This document shows positions 31,526-44,400 of a stretch of 64,000 bases of DNA, piece after piece. The notes below the pieces were generated by a model. The model saw only the letters and a list, made by a program, of their open reading frames with translations, made no database searches and was not told the DNA's origin. Numbering within the stretch: the first letter of the stretch is position 1; each line of letters starts with the position of its first letter. The position numbers were made by a program, and so were the translations under genes. Origin of the DNA: Pogona vitticeps (lineage: Eukaryota > Chordata > Lepidosauria > Squamata > Agamidae); NCBI RefSeq assembly GCF_051106095.1, contig NC_135791.1, positions 6,148,501-6,212,500 of the forward strand, read 5' to 3'.

Positions 31526-31665
31526 CCAGTCCTCTGAAGATGCCGGCCACAGAGACTGGCGAAACGTCAGGAAGAACAACCTTCAGAACACTGCCAAAGA
31601 GCCTGAAAAAACCACAACCATCAGATCCCAGCCGTGAAAGCCTTCGAGAATACAATAAATAAACA
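31524..31665 (+). mobile_element. Retroelement tail (possibly Penelope-like)
   Basis: cctctgaagatgccggccac, actggcgaaacgtcaggaag, aaaccacaaccatcagatcc and tgaaagccttcgagaataca form the longest uninterrupted copy here, ending in aataaataaa. It abuts the large inverted repeat, so the two probably belong to one element. Confidence 0.5.
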
Positions 31666-31947
31666 CCTTGAACAAGAGTAGAATGCTTTCCCTTTCCCAA
31701 ATGATATGTTTCTTTTTTTTTAAGAAGGCATGAGAATGACCCTCCCAAAATTTGAATGCACAATCTTTTCTTACTTAATCTCCTTCTGCATTTTCAAGGG
31801 CGCGGGGGACGAAATTCAAAATCCGGCCAATAAATGTCAAGCCGAGCTCTGCCCCCCAAAATGCTGACAATTCCGTCTGTGATGTCGCCCAGTGCAAAGA
31901 GGCTTCTTGAAAGCAATCAAAGAGAGAACAGAAGTTTCCTGCAAACC

Positions 31948-31953
31948 TTTATT
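31948..31953 (-). promoter_or_regulatory. Polyadenylation signal of EXTL1
   Basis: AATAAA on the minus strand, 266 bp after the EXTL1 stop codon, giving a short 3' untranslated region. Confidence 0.5.
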
Positions 31954-32218
31954 TGTACTGGTAAAACCCAATAAAGCTTGAAAATTCCTCTGGCATCTCC
32001 ATGGCTACCAGCAAGACGTGGTCCCACCTTCGGAACCCAAAGTCCCAAGGCTTCCTTTGACGCAGCGGCTTTACACTGCCTCCCTTAACGAAGCAACCGA
32101 GGAGTCCTAGCGACCATGAAGAACAATGACCAGTCGCATGGATGGGCCTTCTTCCATCAGGATCCCAATCCGGGCCACTGCGAACCAGTACCTCCAGCAG
32201 GCGGAGGATTGCCCCACC

Positions 32219-32407
32219 CTAGTCTCTTTCTAGATGGCGGTACTTCTTCCGTAGCACAGACACTTGGTCCTTGTAGAGCACGGGGTCCAGGCGGAACTGG
32301 GAATACACCAGAGGCATGTACCCGAACCAGGCGGCAAAGCGGCTCACGCACTCCTGCCGCTGAGAGAAGCGGAGATTCCCGTTGGATGGGGCGGCACTCT
32401 TCAGCAG
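32219..32407 (-). CDS. EXTL1: EXTL1 exon 11 and stop
   Basis: Acceptor tcctgccag. Encodes [40 protein letters not shown] and [20 protein letters not shown] plus RD; stop TAG at 32221-32219. Confidence 0.96.
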   Translation of the reverse strand: MLKSAAPSNGNLRFSQRQECVSRFAAWFGYMPLVYSQFRLDPVLYKDQVSVLRKKYRHLERD

Positions 32408-35400
32408 CTGGCAGGAAACAAAGGACAGCGATGAAGGAGAGACGAGGTAGCTGAAGACATTTTGCCGCCTGAGGCAAAGGCAGCCCCTCCCACTCTATAC
32501 AGAGAAGCTACCGTATTTTTCCGTGTCGAAGACTATACTTTTGTCTAAAATCTTTAGACTAAAAATTGAGGGTCGTCTGATACACGGACGTAAGGTGAGA
32601 ACAAAAACAAGTGGAGGGGAAAGCAGGGATCAAAGTGATCCTGCAGCGCTTTGATCCCTTTCCCCCTACACTTGCTAATCCCCACTTAGATTTCTTAATT
32701 TTGGATTAGAAAAGTGGGGGGCGTCTTATACATGGGGGCGTCTTATACACGGAAAAATGCAGTAACTAGGCAGCCATCTTATGTCAGTACTGGTGATGAA
32801 TTACAGCATCCTCCCATTCATCTGAGACATGAGGACAAGGCAGGGCAGGCTGTGTGACATACACAAGTCTGTCTTCCCACAGAGGAGAACAACTCAAGAA
32901 TTGAGTAAGGAGCAGCTGCTACACCTTGGTCCTCCATTTGGCCCCTGAGCCACTTGCCTCGTGTCGCCTAGCGGTAGGGCTGGCCCCAAAGGAGCAAGGC
33001 CAAGCTTCAGAATCATTTCTGCCCATAATCTCCCCAATAAACCGGTTGTAAAAATGCCTTTCAGCAGGCCAAAAGAGGTGGACACATTCTCTTTCCACAT
33101 TTCACATCAGACGCCACACTTACAATTTGTAAAAGTTCCTCTTCCGGACTAAAACTGCCAAGATTCCCTCTGATCATTCCGGTTGGGAGCCGTAGTCCAA
33201 AAAAAGGAACTTTCAGAAATTCCAAGATCGCTCTACCCCAGATCAGATGATTTAGACCAGTACTGTTTTTATTCTGAGGTGTTTTGGGTTTTTTCTTTCA
33301 GCTAAATAGCAAAGGAAATGCTGGTGGCATTGCAGGCCCTTCCCCATTTTGGAAAGACATCTCTCTATACCAGCATAATAAGCCAAAACATTAAATCCTG
33401 GAATACTATATTCTACTGTGGGGAAATAAATATGGGTTTGGGAAGGGCTCACTAACTGCAAGCTCAGGTAGATAGAGAATGTGTTTTAAAAGTTAAAAAA
33501 TTGCTTTTAATCTTTGTTTTGATCTTGATACCCGTTTAATTGTCTTTTAATATGGTATTTATATGGTGTTTTGGACCTGTTGGTTGTTGTGTGGTTTTAG
33601 CTGTTGTGAGCTGCCTTGCATCCCCTCTGGGAAGAAAGGAGGCATCATCACTATCATCGCAACAACAACACATTCTTCACTGAAAATTATAAGTGGACTC
33701 ATAATTTCGGTTGCGCTATATTAAATTGGTTTAAAATGACATACACTTAAGTCCAACATCTGGACACCATTGCTTCTGGCCTGTAACAAATTTAGGTTAA
33801 AACGATGCAATGGCCACACGAAGTCTCATTTTTCATTCCGAACTACAGAAAGAATGTTGGTAAAAATGTTTGTCTTGCGTGGTCTCGGCGTTCTGCAAGC
33901 ACACACGTTTGTATTCCAAACCACGTAATCACAAGTTCCACTGGAATCCTTAACTAGAGAAGAGGTGACCTCATAACCCACAAGGAAGGATTTGAGTGAG
34001 CAAACTTAATATTTTTATCTATTTATGTATTGCCTTTTTAATCTGCTTCCTTTAAAAACAGTGCTGGACGCACTAACATCATTACGAGCGGTATTAAATA
34101 AGACGCTATTAAAATCGCTGTAATAAATGAAATAGTATAAAAGCACATGTTTAGTTTGTTTTGGCTCCAGTGACATCTGGCATCCAAGACGTCAACAGTT
34201 TCCCAGGTCTATCAAAGGCTGATTTCCAAGAAAAAGAAAATGGTATAATCTCACTGGGGCCCTAAGCACCCACTGGATACACTTCTCTCAGGTTTCTCAG
34301 AAGTTGGAAATGGCATCAACGGACGGCCAGGTTACCTAGCAACCACTACTTCCTGTGTGTTTACAGTCGTGCCCCGCTGGACGATTACCCCGCTGTACGA
34401 CGAATCCACATTACGTCAACGTTTTTGTGATCGCTTTTGCGATCACAAAACGATGTCTAAATGGGCGATTTTCGTTTGACGATGATCGGTTCCGTTTCGG
34501 GAACCGATTTTTCACTTTACGACGATCAGCAAACTGCTGATCATTGGGTTTCAAAATAGCCACCAGCTTTCAAAATGGCCCCCCACTGTTTTCTAGGATG
34601 GATTCCTCGCTATACAGGCACCAAAAATGGCCACCGTATGGGGGATCTTCACTGGATGGTGAGTTTTTCAGCCCACTGGAACGCACTGAACTGGTTTTCA
34701 ATGTGTTTCAATGGGATTTTTTTGTTTCGTTTGACGATGTTTTGGCTCTACAGCGATTGCGCTGGAACGAATTAACATCGTCAAGCGAGGTACCACTGTA
34801 TTTAGCAATTATTATTTCTTGCCCTTCTTTTAAGGGCCTTAACCCAAGCTTAGAACAGTTGCTTTTGGGACTGTAACCTCCAGAATTCCCCACTAACCAC
34901 AGAGACCATGGAATTCTGGAAGTAAACTAAAAAAAAAATCAGCTTTTCCAAGCTTGATCTGAGAGGCTGTTAAGAAAATAGGATGTGGCGGCCATCTCTT
35001 ATTTCTATTGATCTTCCTCCTTTATTTGCCTGCCAATACCCTGTCAGTTACCTGCTGTGGGACTGCATCTCTGTGCTGCTTCTTCTGGGTGACTTTAATG
35101 GGAGGTAGCTTGGTCACGGCTGAAACGAGGAAGTTCATCAATATGTCCTCACAGTTGGAGAGCTGATCAATGAGATCCCTTAGCTTAGCAGGCAAATAAT
35201 GGGTGAAGAGGCTGTGATAGTACCTGCGGATGGAATAACAAGCAAGGCGTGGAGAAGGAGCTAGAAATGAGAAACCAGAGTCATCCGTGGCTCAGCCAAG
35301 ACTATAAAGCAATGCTGGCAGAAAACACATCCAGAAATCTATGGTGGGAGCGAGACCTTTATTAGGCTAACTAACATTGAGAAAGGCACCATAAGTGTGT

Positions 35401-38400
35401 AGATTTTTGAGAGAAATGTAATTTTTTAAAAATCCAAAACCATACAGGGACACAATAATCAATTTTAGGATGGGAAATATGAAGTGATTCCAACACAGAG
35501 AGAAGAGAGCAATGGACCACTTTTCAAAGATGCCGGCATCTTTTGCTTAGCAGTGCGACTTTAGTTCATGGCGTTAAAACTGCTCCACAAAAGCCCTCCT
35601 TTTGAAGCAGTCTTGAATAACAAGCAGCTGCCCAACAAAGCAGAAGATGCTCCTTAGGTTATGCCTTAAAAGTAAGGGGCCAACGCGGAAAAGGCTCTCT
35701 TGCTCATGGCTGCTAGCCTAACCTATGGAGATGAGGCTGGGTGTTGTTGTTGTTGTTTAGTCATTAAGTCGTGTCCGACTCTTTGTGACCCCATGGACCA
35801 GAGCACGCCAGGCCCTCTTGTCTTCCACGGCCTCCCGGAGTTGAGTCAAATTCATGTTGGTAGCACAGACAATTTAAAACACCCTATTTCTTGCTCTTAA
35901 AACGTTTTCAATCCGGTAGGATTATCTTCTCTGAGTTCTGCGAATGTGCCATCGGGCCCTATTAAAAAAGCCGGTGGTCTCCTTTATAAGCATGAAGACT
36001 GTTTCCTAATAATTGTTGCATAGAGCAGAAATGCTGAAACCACCGGGTGTGCCTGTCCATGTATAGGATTTCAGGGGAGCATGTATAGTTTCAACATCAC
36101 GATCAATGTTATAATATATTGTTCGTTTAGGAACTCGTAACAAGGAGAACCTGCTGATTTCTCAACACGCTGCTTATTCCATCATCTTCCGAGACTCCGC
36201 ATCCAACCTGCTCCTTTAACTTTCTGCCCATCTCTGTTTAACAGAGTTTGTCACATGCGGACGGGCCCACTGTGTAGATGGTTTAAAAGTTCACCTCGCC
36301 AGTAGACATAGTCTAGAGGGGCGGGGTAAAAAATCTAATAAATAAATAAATAAATTTTCCACTTCTCCAGCACAAAAGACTCGCCTGTCCCGTCCCCCCC
36401 CCCCAGGAGTTACAGCCCAGGGAAGTCGGAGAGACGGTAGAAGGCAGGAGATGGAGAACTCTAGAAGGGGAAGAGAACGGAGCATCCGGAGAGAAGGCAT
36501 GGCGAACTAGAACTCTGCACCGGAGTCTCCCTCCTGCAACCTTGTCTTGCAAGACCCACAGTCGCTCCTCGTAACCGTACGAGGCCAAGGCTACCTGTGG
36601 TAGAAAGCAGCTGCCGTGAGAACCATGGAGAAGTCATTGGTCCACTTGGAGGTGTAACTCCATTGGCTTTTGCTGGCATCCCAGAAATGGCTGCGCATGG
36701 GGAAGCCGACAATCCGGTCGGGGAAGCTCTTCCAGACCACAAAGGCAAAGTCCACCTGGAGAGTCAGGGAGGCAGGCAAAAAAAGAGAAGAGTAAGAGCA
36801 CCGCCCAAACTGCATGGGGATGGGGAGCAAGCGTGGCCCCTCCAGAGGTTACCGGGGTGCAACCTCCGTCAGTCGCAACCAGCATGCTCGTCAGCACATG
36901 ACAGTGCGAGGTGCAGACCAACAACATTTAGAGGAACAGCCTCATTAGAAGACTAAGGCTCCCTAGGCAGCCTCCACGCTTTGGTCCTTTCTAAGTACCT
37001 TGCGGGTTCTTGGCAGAACACTAAAAAAGGGGGAGACACAGAGAGAAACAGCCCACTCAGTCATGCAGAAAGCCTATGCAATTTAGACTGTACAGGATCA
37101 CGCCATTTCAGGATAAAATAGTAGATTCAATAAGAACAGATTCTCCATTTTTATTAAAACCTTTGCATACTTTGAAAATTAGAGAGAGAAAGATTGTAGC
37201 CCTGCCACCTCCTTGAAATGATAGCTTTCTCTGTGCAGAGAATCTTCAAGGTAGGGGAGCATTTAAATGTGTGATTTCGCCACTCATAAGGTTGCTTTAT
37301 ACGGAGTCCAAGCCATACTGAGTCCAGTTAGCCCAATCTCTTCTCCTCCCAGCCTAAAGAGGAGGATTTTTCCAGCCTGCACCTCTTACACACAAAATAC
37401 ATCCTCTACCACTCCTCCTGTTCTCCACTGGCAGAGTTGCTGAAGGACGTTCCCATCTAACCTGGCATCCACGCAGGGAGAATCGTGCAAGATGGAACTC
37501 CATCCTTGTTGGACGACTCCCTGATGACCACACGGTTCTCCCAGGACTGTTGCCTTCCTCACCTGCCCTCTGAGAAAAGCAGGCGCACCTGCGAGAAAGG
37601 GCAAACCACCCTTTTGCCTCACCCCAAGACGGTCTCCTCTTTCTGGGCTCTGTTCGCCACTCCTTGGCTCACCGCTCCCTCAAGCATTTAGATGCACGAG
37701 GGCTCAAACCAACAGCCCACGGGCCAACCTGAGAAGCCACACCAGGGTGGCCTCAATCCTGGGGAGAAGAAGCCTGCAAGGAAAAACCCAGGTGAGGCAA
37801 CAAGAACGGAGACCATCAATGAGAAGGCAGCACCGTGCCACCTCAGCCTCTCTATTCCCACGCCCTCGTCTACCCTAATCACTCCTGTGTCAGATCTCGT
37901 GCCCGGATGGCAAGGTACAGCCTGACTCACAGCTCTGGAGAAACAATTCGCCCCAGGACCTATTTCTAATCCTGTATCGTAGAAAGAGTAGCAATGATAA
38001 GTATCTTGAGTCAATAGCTCAGGACGTCCTACAACGACAGGCAACAGAGTTTCAGAGAAGGGATCTCTCCCAATCGTACCTGGAGATGCTGGGAATGAAA
38101 TCTCGGACCTAAGAAGCAGGTACTGGGACCCCAGCCCTTCCCTAGACGGGGGCTCTCCCCCTCTCCAAACACCTTTCCACTCCACGTCATTTTCTCATGA
38201 GCTCATCTCTACCTCTGTAAACCCCACAAGTGCTTCCAGTCATCCGTTTACAGCTATTTCTAGACTGGGATAATCTGGTGATAATCGTCCATGCTGTAAT
38301 ATCCACCCGACTAGACTACTGTGATGCACTTCACGTGGAGCTCCCCTTGGTAACAGCACAGAGGCAGGGGAGCAAAGACTTGAGCAAATTACACCCGGGG

Positions 38401-41400
38401 AATCGGGGAATCACCCAGCAAGTATGCAGTTACATATTCTGAAATCTTTTCTTTATGGTGCCAGCGAAGCACCCATTCCAAATGAAGGTGACAGATGTTA
38501 TTAGCACGCCATTCTCTAACTGGCTCTGGGAGCAGAGCCCTGAAAAAATGTTGGATCTAATACTGAGCCATTTGAGATTTAAAATCAGCCAGGCTGGTCT
38601 GAGTGGAGTGCTGTGGTCCACAGGCCTATCTATCGCAAGTGGCATGATTTCCCCCATTGTTGGCACCCATCCATTAGAGGCCCAGCTCTCTTCTGCATGT
38701 TCAGTTTTTTCGAACCTCAATTTAAAATTTATCTATTTGTAGAAACTTCGGGGGCACAAGCAACTATTTGAACCACATCTGAGCTGCTGCTTGTCTTGCA
38801 CTGCTTTCTACTACGAGACATTTCAATCTGTGGTTTGAGATAGAGGAGGACTCCCCTATCCGCAGGATCAGTATCCACCCATTCATCCACTGGCTGAAAA
38901 TACTAAATAAAAAAAAATCCTGGAAATACGTATTTACATGTATTTCCAGGTTACATTTACCAGAACTGGCCACTAGAAGAAGCCAGAGGCTATGCAATCC
39001 ATAGTGTTTGATACATCCACGTTTTTCAGCATCCACGGGAGACAGCTTTCAACCGATCTCTGTCCTACAGTATTGGCAACCGAGATGTGTTTCATTTGTG
39101 ATTTCATGTATTTGTAAGTTGTGATTTCAGACATTTATAACTTCTCGATTCAGCTGCAGGTTTATTTTATAAAGTGTTAGTTGCCCTGCAGCCTCCCAAG
39201 AAAGGGGGGGGGGAGAGATATAAATTGAAATACTACCACCAACATTGATAAAATCACTAATCATCTTTTTCGGCATCCACATTTATCTGAAGCTTTAAAA
39301 AAAAATACATGCATGACCACCGTTCTCAAATATCTCTGATATAACTTCGGCCGCCATGAGTATGGCAAAGTCAAAACGGACATGTTAGGGCCTATTAATA
39401 ACCTCAAGATTCGCCCCCCCAGAGTTAGCTGCTCTGTCATGTTCACACCTTCTGCAGTCTCTGGATCTATACGCAGGAGCTTAAAGAGAGTTTCCTCACC
39501 TCACTGGTTGAGAGGCTGGTGTGTTCATCCAGGCTCAGCACCGCGTCGGTCTCGATGGCTGAGTAAGGCAAAAAACGATCACTGACCTTAATCGGGGAGG
39601 GGGGAAAAAAGGAGAGGAGAGAGCAAAGTGAAGAGGAAAGCCGGAGAGACCCCCTCCATCACAGAGTATTCAGAAACATCCAACCGGCAAGCTCAGATGA
39701 ATCTAATTAGCCTATCTGTCTAATGTCCACCATCTTAAATGTTTTAAATGTTTTCGGTCCCATCCCTTTGCCTTTATCTAGGCCCAGAAGATTGTCTCTG
39801 AAGCTGAACACGGCCCTTCGGCAGAAGTAAGTTTCCTCCACCTGTTGTGTTAATAGAGCACCTCCAGTATCTTTCCCAACTGCAGCTCAAACTACACACA
39901 ATACGGCTGTGCGTAGGTGGCCGTTCCACGAAACAGCTGCAGCCCACGTACGAATGACATGGCGCAACCATCCACGAGTCTTGGCTTCATTTCTTCATTT
40001 CTAACAGGTTTTCAAGCCCCATTGGCGCAGACCCAAATAGGTGGTTGATGCCTGTGAAACATCAGAAGCCAGAGAAGCTACCCACTGGGGCTTCGGAAGA
40101 GATGGCATTCTGGACAGAATAGGGGCTGGCCCTGCCCTCGAGGGATGGGCCTCTGCGTCCTTCGTCCATCACAATCCATGGGGGTCATGGGGCTTCTGCT
40201 CACCTTGCTGCTGCCCTGGAGGACCTTCACTGGAACGGTGGTCTGGGGCCATTTGCTGCTCTGCGGCGGTGGCTTCTCACAGCTCCATAAAATTAAAATC
40301 TGTATTAAAGAAGACACGGAAGGAAGGGAGGGAGGGATGAGGGGAAGGAAGTGAGGGAGAGAGGAAAGGAAGGAGGGATGAGGGGAAGGAAGGGAGGAAG
40401 AGAGGAAGGGAGGGAGGAATGAGGAGAAGGGAGGGAGGGAGAGAGGAAAGGAAGGAGGGATGAGGGGAAGGAAGGGAGGAAGAGAGGAAGGGAGGGAGGA
40501 ATGAGGAGAAGGGAGGGAGGGAGGGAGGGAGAGAGAGAGAGAGAGAGAGAGAGAAGGGAATCTTTCATGAGCCATGTGAAGTCTACAAACCAAGCAACCA
40601 TCTAGCATAGTGGTCCCCACCTGTACATCCTTCAATTTATACATCTGATGAAATGGCAGGTGTTCTCCTTTCACATGTCTTGTTCTGCCTCTCTGCTCCC
40701 CAAGAAGGGTTTTTAACAAAGTCAGAAGCAGACCTTCCGATTGTTTCCAGTGTCCCCTTGGGGAGTGTCAGAGATAGGAACGGGTCCAAGGGGGTGGAAA
40801 TTAGCTACTGGATCTCCCCAGTGTCTGCCTACCCCAATCTGGAAGCCTCCTAACAGGGAGCCCCTTTTTTTTCCTCCCCAGTCATACATGCCAAGTGCTA
40901 GCAAAAGGCCAGAGTCCTGTCTCTTTTTACATGTGGCTCCCATTAAAGCCAGGCACCGGAGTTTGCAGCGGTCTGATTGCACCCCGGAGATAGGAGGCAA
41001 GTGTATTGTGCAAAATGCTTTCTCCACCATCACAAAGTCCTCCTCCGAATCCTTGCTCCAGCCGGCCTTGTGTCGTGTGTCTGTTCTCACGCTGGTTGCA
41101 AGACCAGTTGGACAACTGGTTATGCAATGGGGAACCTGCCGGAATAGACTCACGGATTCGGGAAGTTGGAAGGGGCCCAGTAAGGCCATCAAGACCAACC
41201 CCCTGCTCGATGCAGGAATCCAAAGCAGATCTGACAAGACGGTTGTCTAAATTTCTCTTGAATGCCTCCAGTGTTGGAGGCCTTCAAGACGAACTTGAAG
41301 ACATGGCTATACAGGCAGGCCTTCCCTACAGCCATTATCTAGCCTATCTCTCCTTTTCTTAATTTTTTTCTTTTCTCTCCTTTTTCTTCTTCCTCTTCTT

Positions 41401-44400
41401 TTTTCCCCTTATTCTTTTTCCTTTCCCATCTCAGATTCATCTGGATTTTATCTCAGTTTATTACATGTAAACCGCCCAGAGCAGACCCATTCTAGATGGG
41501 CAGTATATAAATCTAATAAATAAATGAATAAAAATACTCACCACCTCCCGAAATCATGGGTTCCACTGTCGTACTGCTCTAACAGTCAGGAAGTTTTTCT
41601 TGAGATTCAACCAAAATCTGGCTTCCTGTCACTTGAGCCCATAATGTTGTGTGTCCTGCACACTCTGGGATGATCAAGAACGGATCCCGCTTCTGCTCTG
41701 AATGATCCCCTTTTCAAATATTTGAAAAGGGCTATCCTATCACCTCTCTGTCTTCTTTTCTCAAAGCTAAAGGATGCGTGCAAGGTTTTTGTTTAAAAAA
41801 ACCAATTTGGAGTTAGAACTATCTAAATGCAACATGGCAGGACAAATACACAAAATGTGGCTCTACATGGAGGTAACATTTTTTTGTATTTGAGTTGCCA
41901 TGTTACATTTAGATAGTACTAATTCCAAATTGTTGTTGTTTTTAATTCTTTGCTCTCCTGGATACATATTGGGATTTTTAGGCTCTGCTTTGTTTCTAGA
42001 CTGGTTATTTTTATCACTTCTGATCTTACAAATGTATCTTTGTTTTAAATTTTATCTTGGCTACTATGTTTCATATTCTGAGAATACTTTGTTGCACAGT
42101 GACAAACGACTCCAATGAATGAAATATAGTAACTATTTTTTTAAAAAGCCTACTTTAAGACCTAACCTGAAAATAAGCCCTAGTATGATTTTTCTGGATG
42201 CTCGTCATAGAAGCCCTACCCCAAAAATAAGCCCTCTTTAAGTGAAACCCTGCCCTCCACCCTTGTGCAGCAACCAGAAAATGATGACATGACTGTCTTT
42301 GAATAAATGTAGATTGCTGTACATAAAAAAAAAATAAAGCATCCCCTGAAAATAAGCCCTAATGTATTTTTTTGGAGCAGAAATTGAAATAAGACCCTGT
42401 CTTATTTTCGGGGAAACACGGAATATATGTACAGTATACATATCACACAAAATCGCTCTGGCGGCACTAACTATATGTTAATGACAAACTGGTGCTTGGG
42501 GGTTTATGATGCTGAGCCAGGATGCACTAGGTGAGAACACTGGGACTTTGTACTTTGCAAAGATGATGATTGATGACTTCATGAGCCATCCTCCTCATGC
42601 TCTTCTCTTACCTCTGAGCTTATTTGTAAATCTAACCGTAGCTTAAGATGGAACTTTTTCCTAGCAAAACAAAGAAAGATTCCCCAAACAAAACAAACCT
42701 GTTCTAAGCAACCCCTGTTATAATGTCGGCATGGTAATGAAAAAGTAATTAAGATCCATTAGCTTTACACAACACCTGTTCCCAGTAGAAATCAAGACGG
42801 CTAGGCGTAGCTTGTTATTGATCAGCACAGCGACTCACATATTCTATCGCTTTTTGGGACCGTGGCTCTCCTAGTGAACACCTTCCCTTCAAAACCCAGC
42901 ACGAGGTCACCACATGGTATGTTTGCATTATATGCATTTATACACAGAAATGGGAAAATCTTCCAGATGTTGTTGGCCCAATACTCCATTGAGCCCTAGA
43001 TGAAAGATTGGGAGGTTTGTGCACCAAGACATCTGGAAAGCTACGAAGGCCTGCTTCGTGGCCGCTGAATCTGCCTCACTCTGTTCACGTACTGGGCTAC
43101 AGGCTGGCCAAGATGACAAGCCCCCCCCCCAAAAAAAACCCAGCCCCCATGACCACTTTTCCAAACTCTGCCTCTGCACTTATCTCTGACTGTGCTCTGC
43201 TGAGGTAACCTTGGCCTGACATTTAAGGAATTACCTGCTCAGGTATGAGCCTGAAGGGACAGTTGGCTCGAAGCTCCTGAGCCGGCATGCCCAGGCGGTT
43301 TTGCACCTCGAAGCACGCGGGGAGGCCCGAGAGGGGCGAGGCCGGCCGGCGGAGCGGCTTTGCAGCTGACAGGACTTGCCCTGTCGTCATTCCGAGGCAG
43401 AAGGGAGCACCTGCTGGCACGGAGGCAAAGATTCCCGGCCCACCCAGACGCCTCCTGAGGCCGCAAAGTCGTCTGCCATCTCTACCCTTCACTTCAGGGC
43501 ACACCCGGGCGTGTATTTACAGAGGAGCTGAAAATGGCTCGGTTTTCATCATAAGGGGCTTCGGAGGACGCCCTCCCAAGTGAGATGTGAAAAGGCCAAC
43601 AGCTGGGAGTCTGCTAGGCAGCAGTGGCTGGGGATGATGGAACCTGTTGCCCGGAACACCTGGGGAGAGTGCCATTCGGGGAGGACTGGAGTGAGAGCAG
43701 CTACAACGTGGGAGTTGCTCTTTGTGTTTACATGTCTGTTTTTATTTTACTTGTATCATGAGCTGCTTGAAATACCCCTTTCCCCCCCCCGGCAACATTT
43801 TTTAAAGGGTTAAAACATTTAAATGAGACAACTGCTCGTTTAAAATGCTCCTCTTGCAAAAATAAACAGTCGCTCTGGTTGGGCAAAACTAGTACTACAG
43901 AAGAAAGGCTGAGTTGGGACTTTCCGCCTTATGATGTTAGTTTTGACTTGCAGAATGGGAGAACTTTTTAATGAGGAGGATTCAATGACGTGACATCTAC
44001 CTACCCCATTCAGCTCACCTTGGATAAACCCAGATGGTTCTTGGAGTGCACCTCCCAAAAATCCTGGCCAGCTCAGCCGCTGGTGATGGCAAAGGCTTCT
44101 GGGAATTGGCAGCCCAAAACCACCTGGGTTACCAAAGATTGGGAACCAATGATCTAGCGTGTAGATTGGTACTCTTAGGCTCACTTCCTTCACCCTTCTT
44201 TCTCTGAGGTCAGTTCTGATTGGATTTTCTTCTTGCTAGAGAGAGGTAGCAGCATTGGGGCTCCCTTGAATAGCTCCTAGGCAGTCCAGCATACATAGAA
44301 GCCAGTTCCAGATGCTTCTGTAGATGGTTTCCAGATATGGATGTGAAACGGCATCCTCCGGAAACTGCAAAGGCATATGTTCTGTTTCAAGGTACAGTGG

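Noticed and set aside
37688-38185. 165-codon minus-strand frame in EXTL1 intron 8
   Set aside because: No recognisable content and not in the EXT exon plan, which is complete without it.
40204-40260. Shorter version of EXTL1 exon 7 using an internal cag
   Set aside because: Extending to 40299 gives the family-typical [10 protein letters not shown] text, the 96-nt length and a better acceptor.
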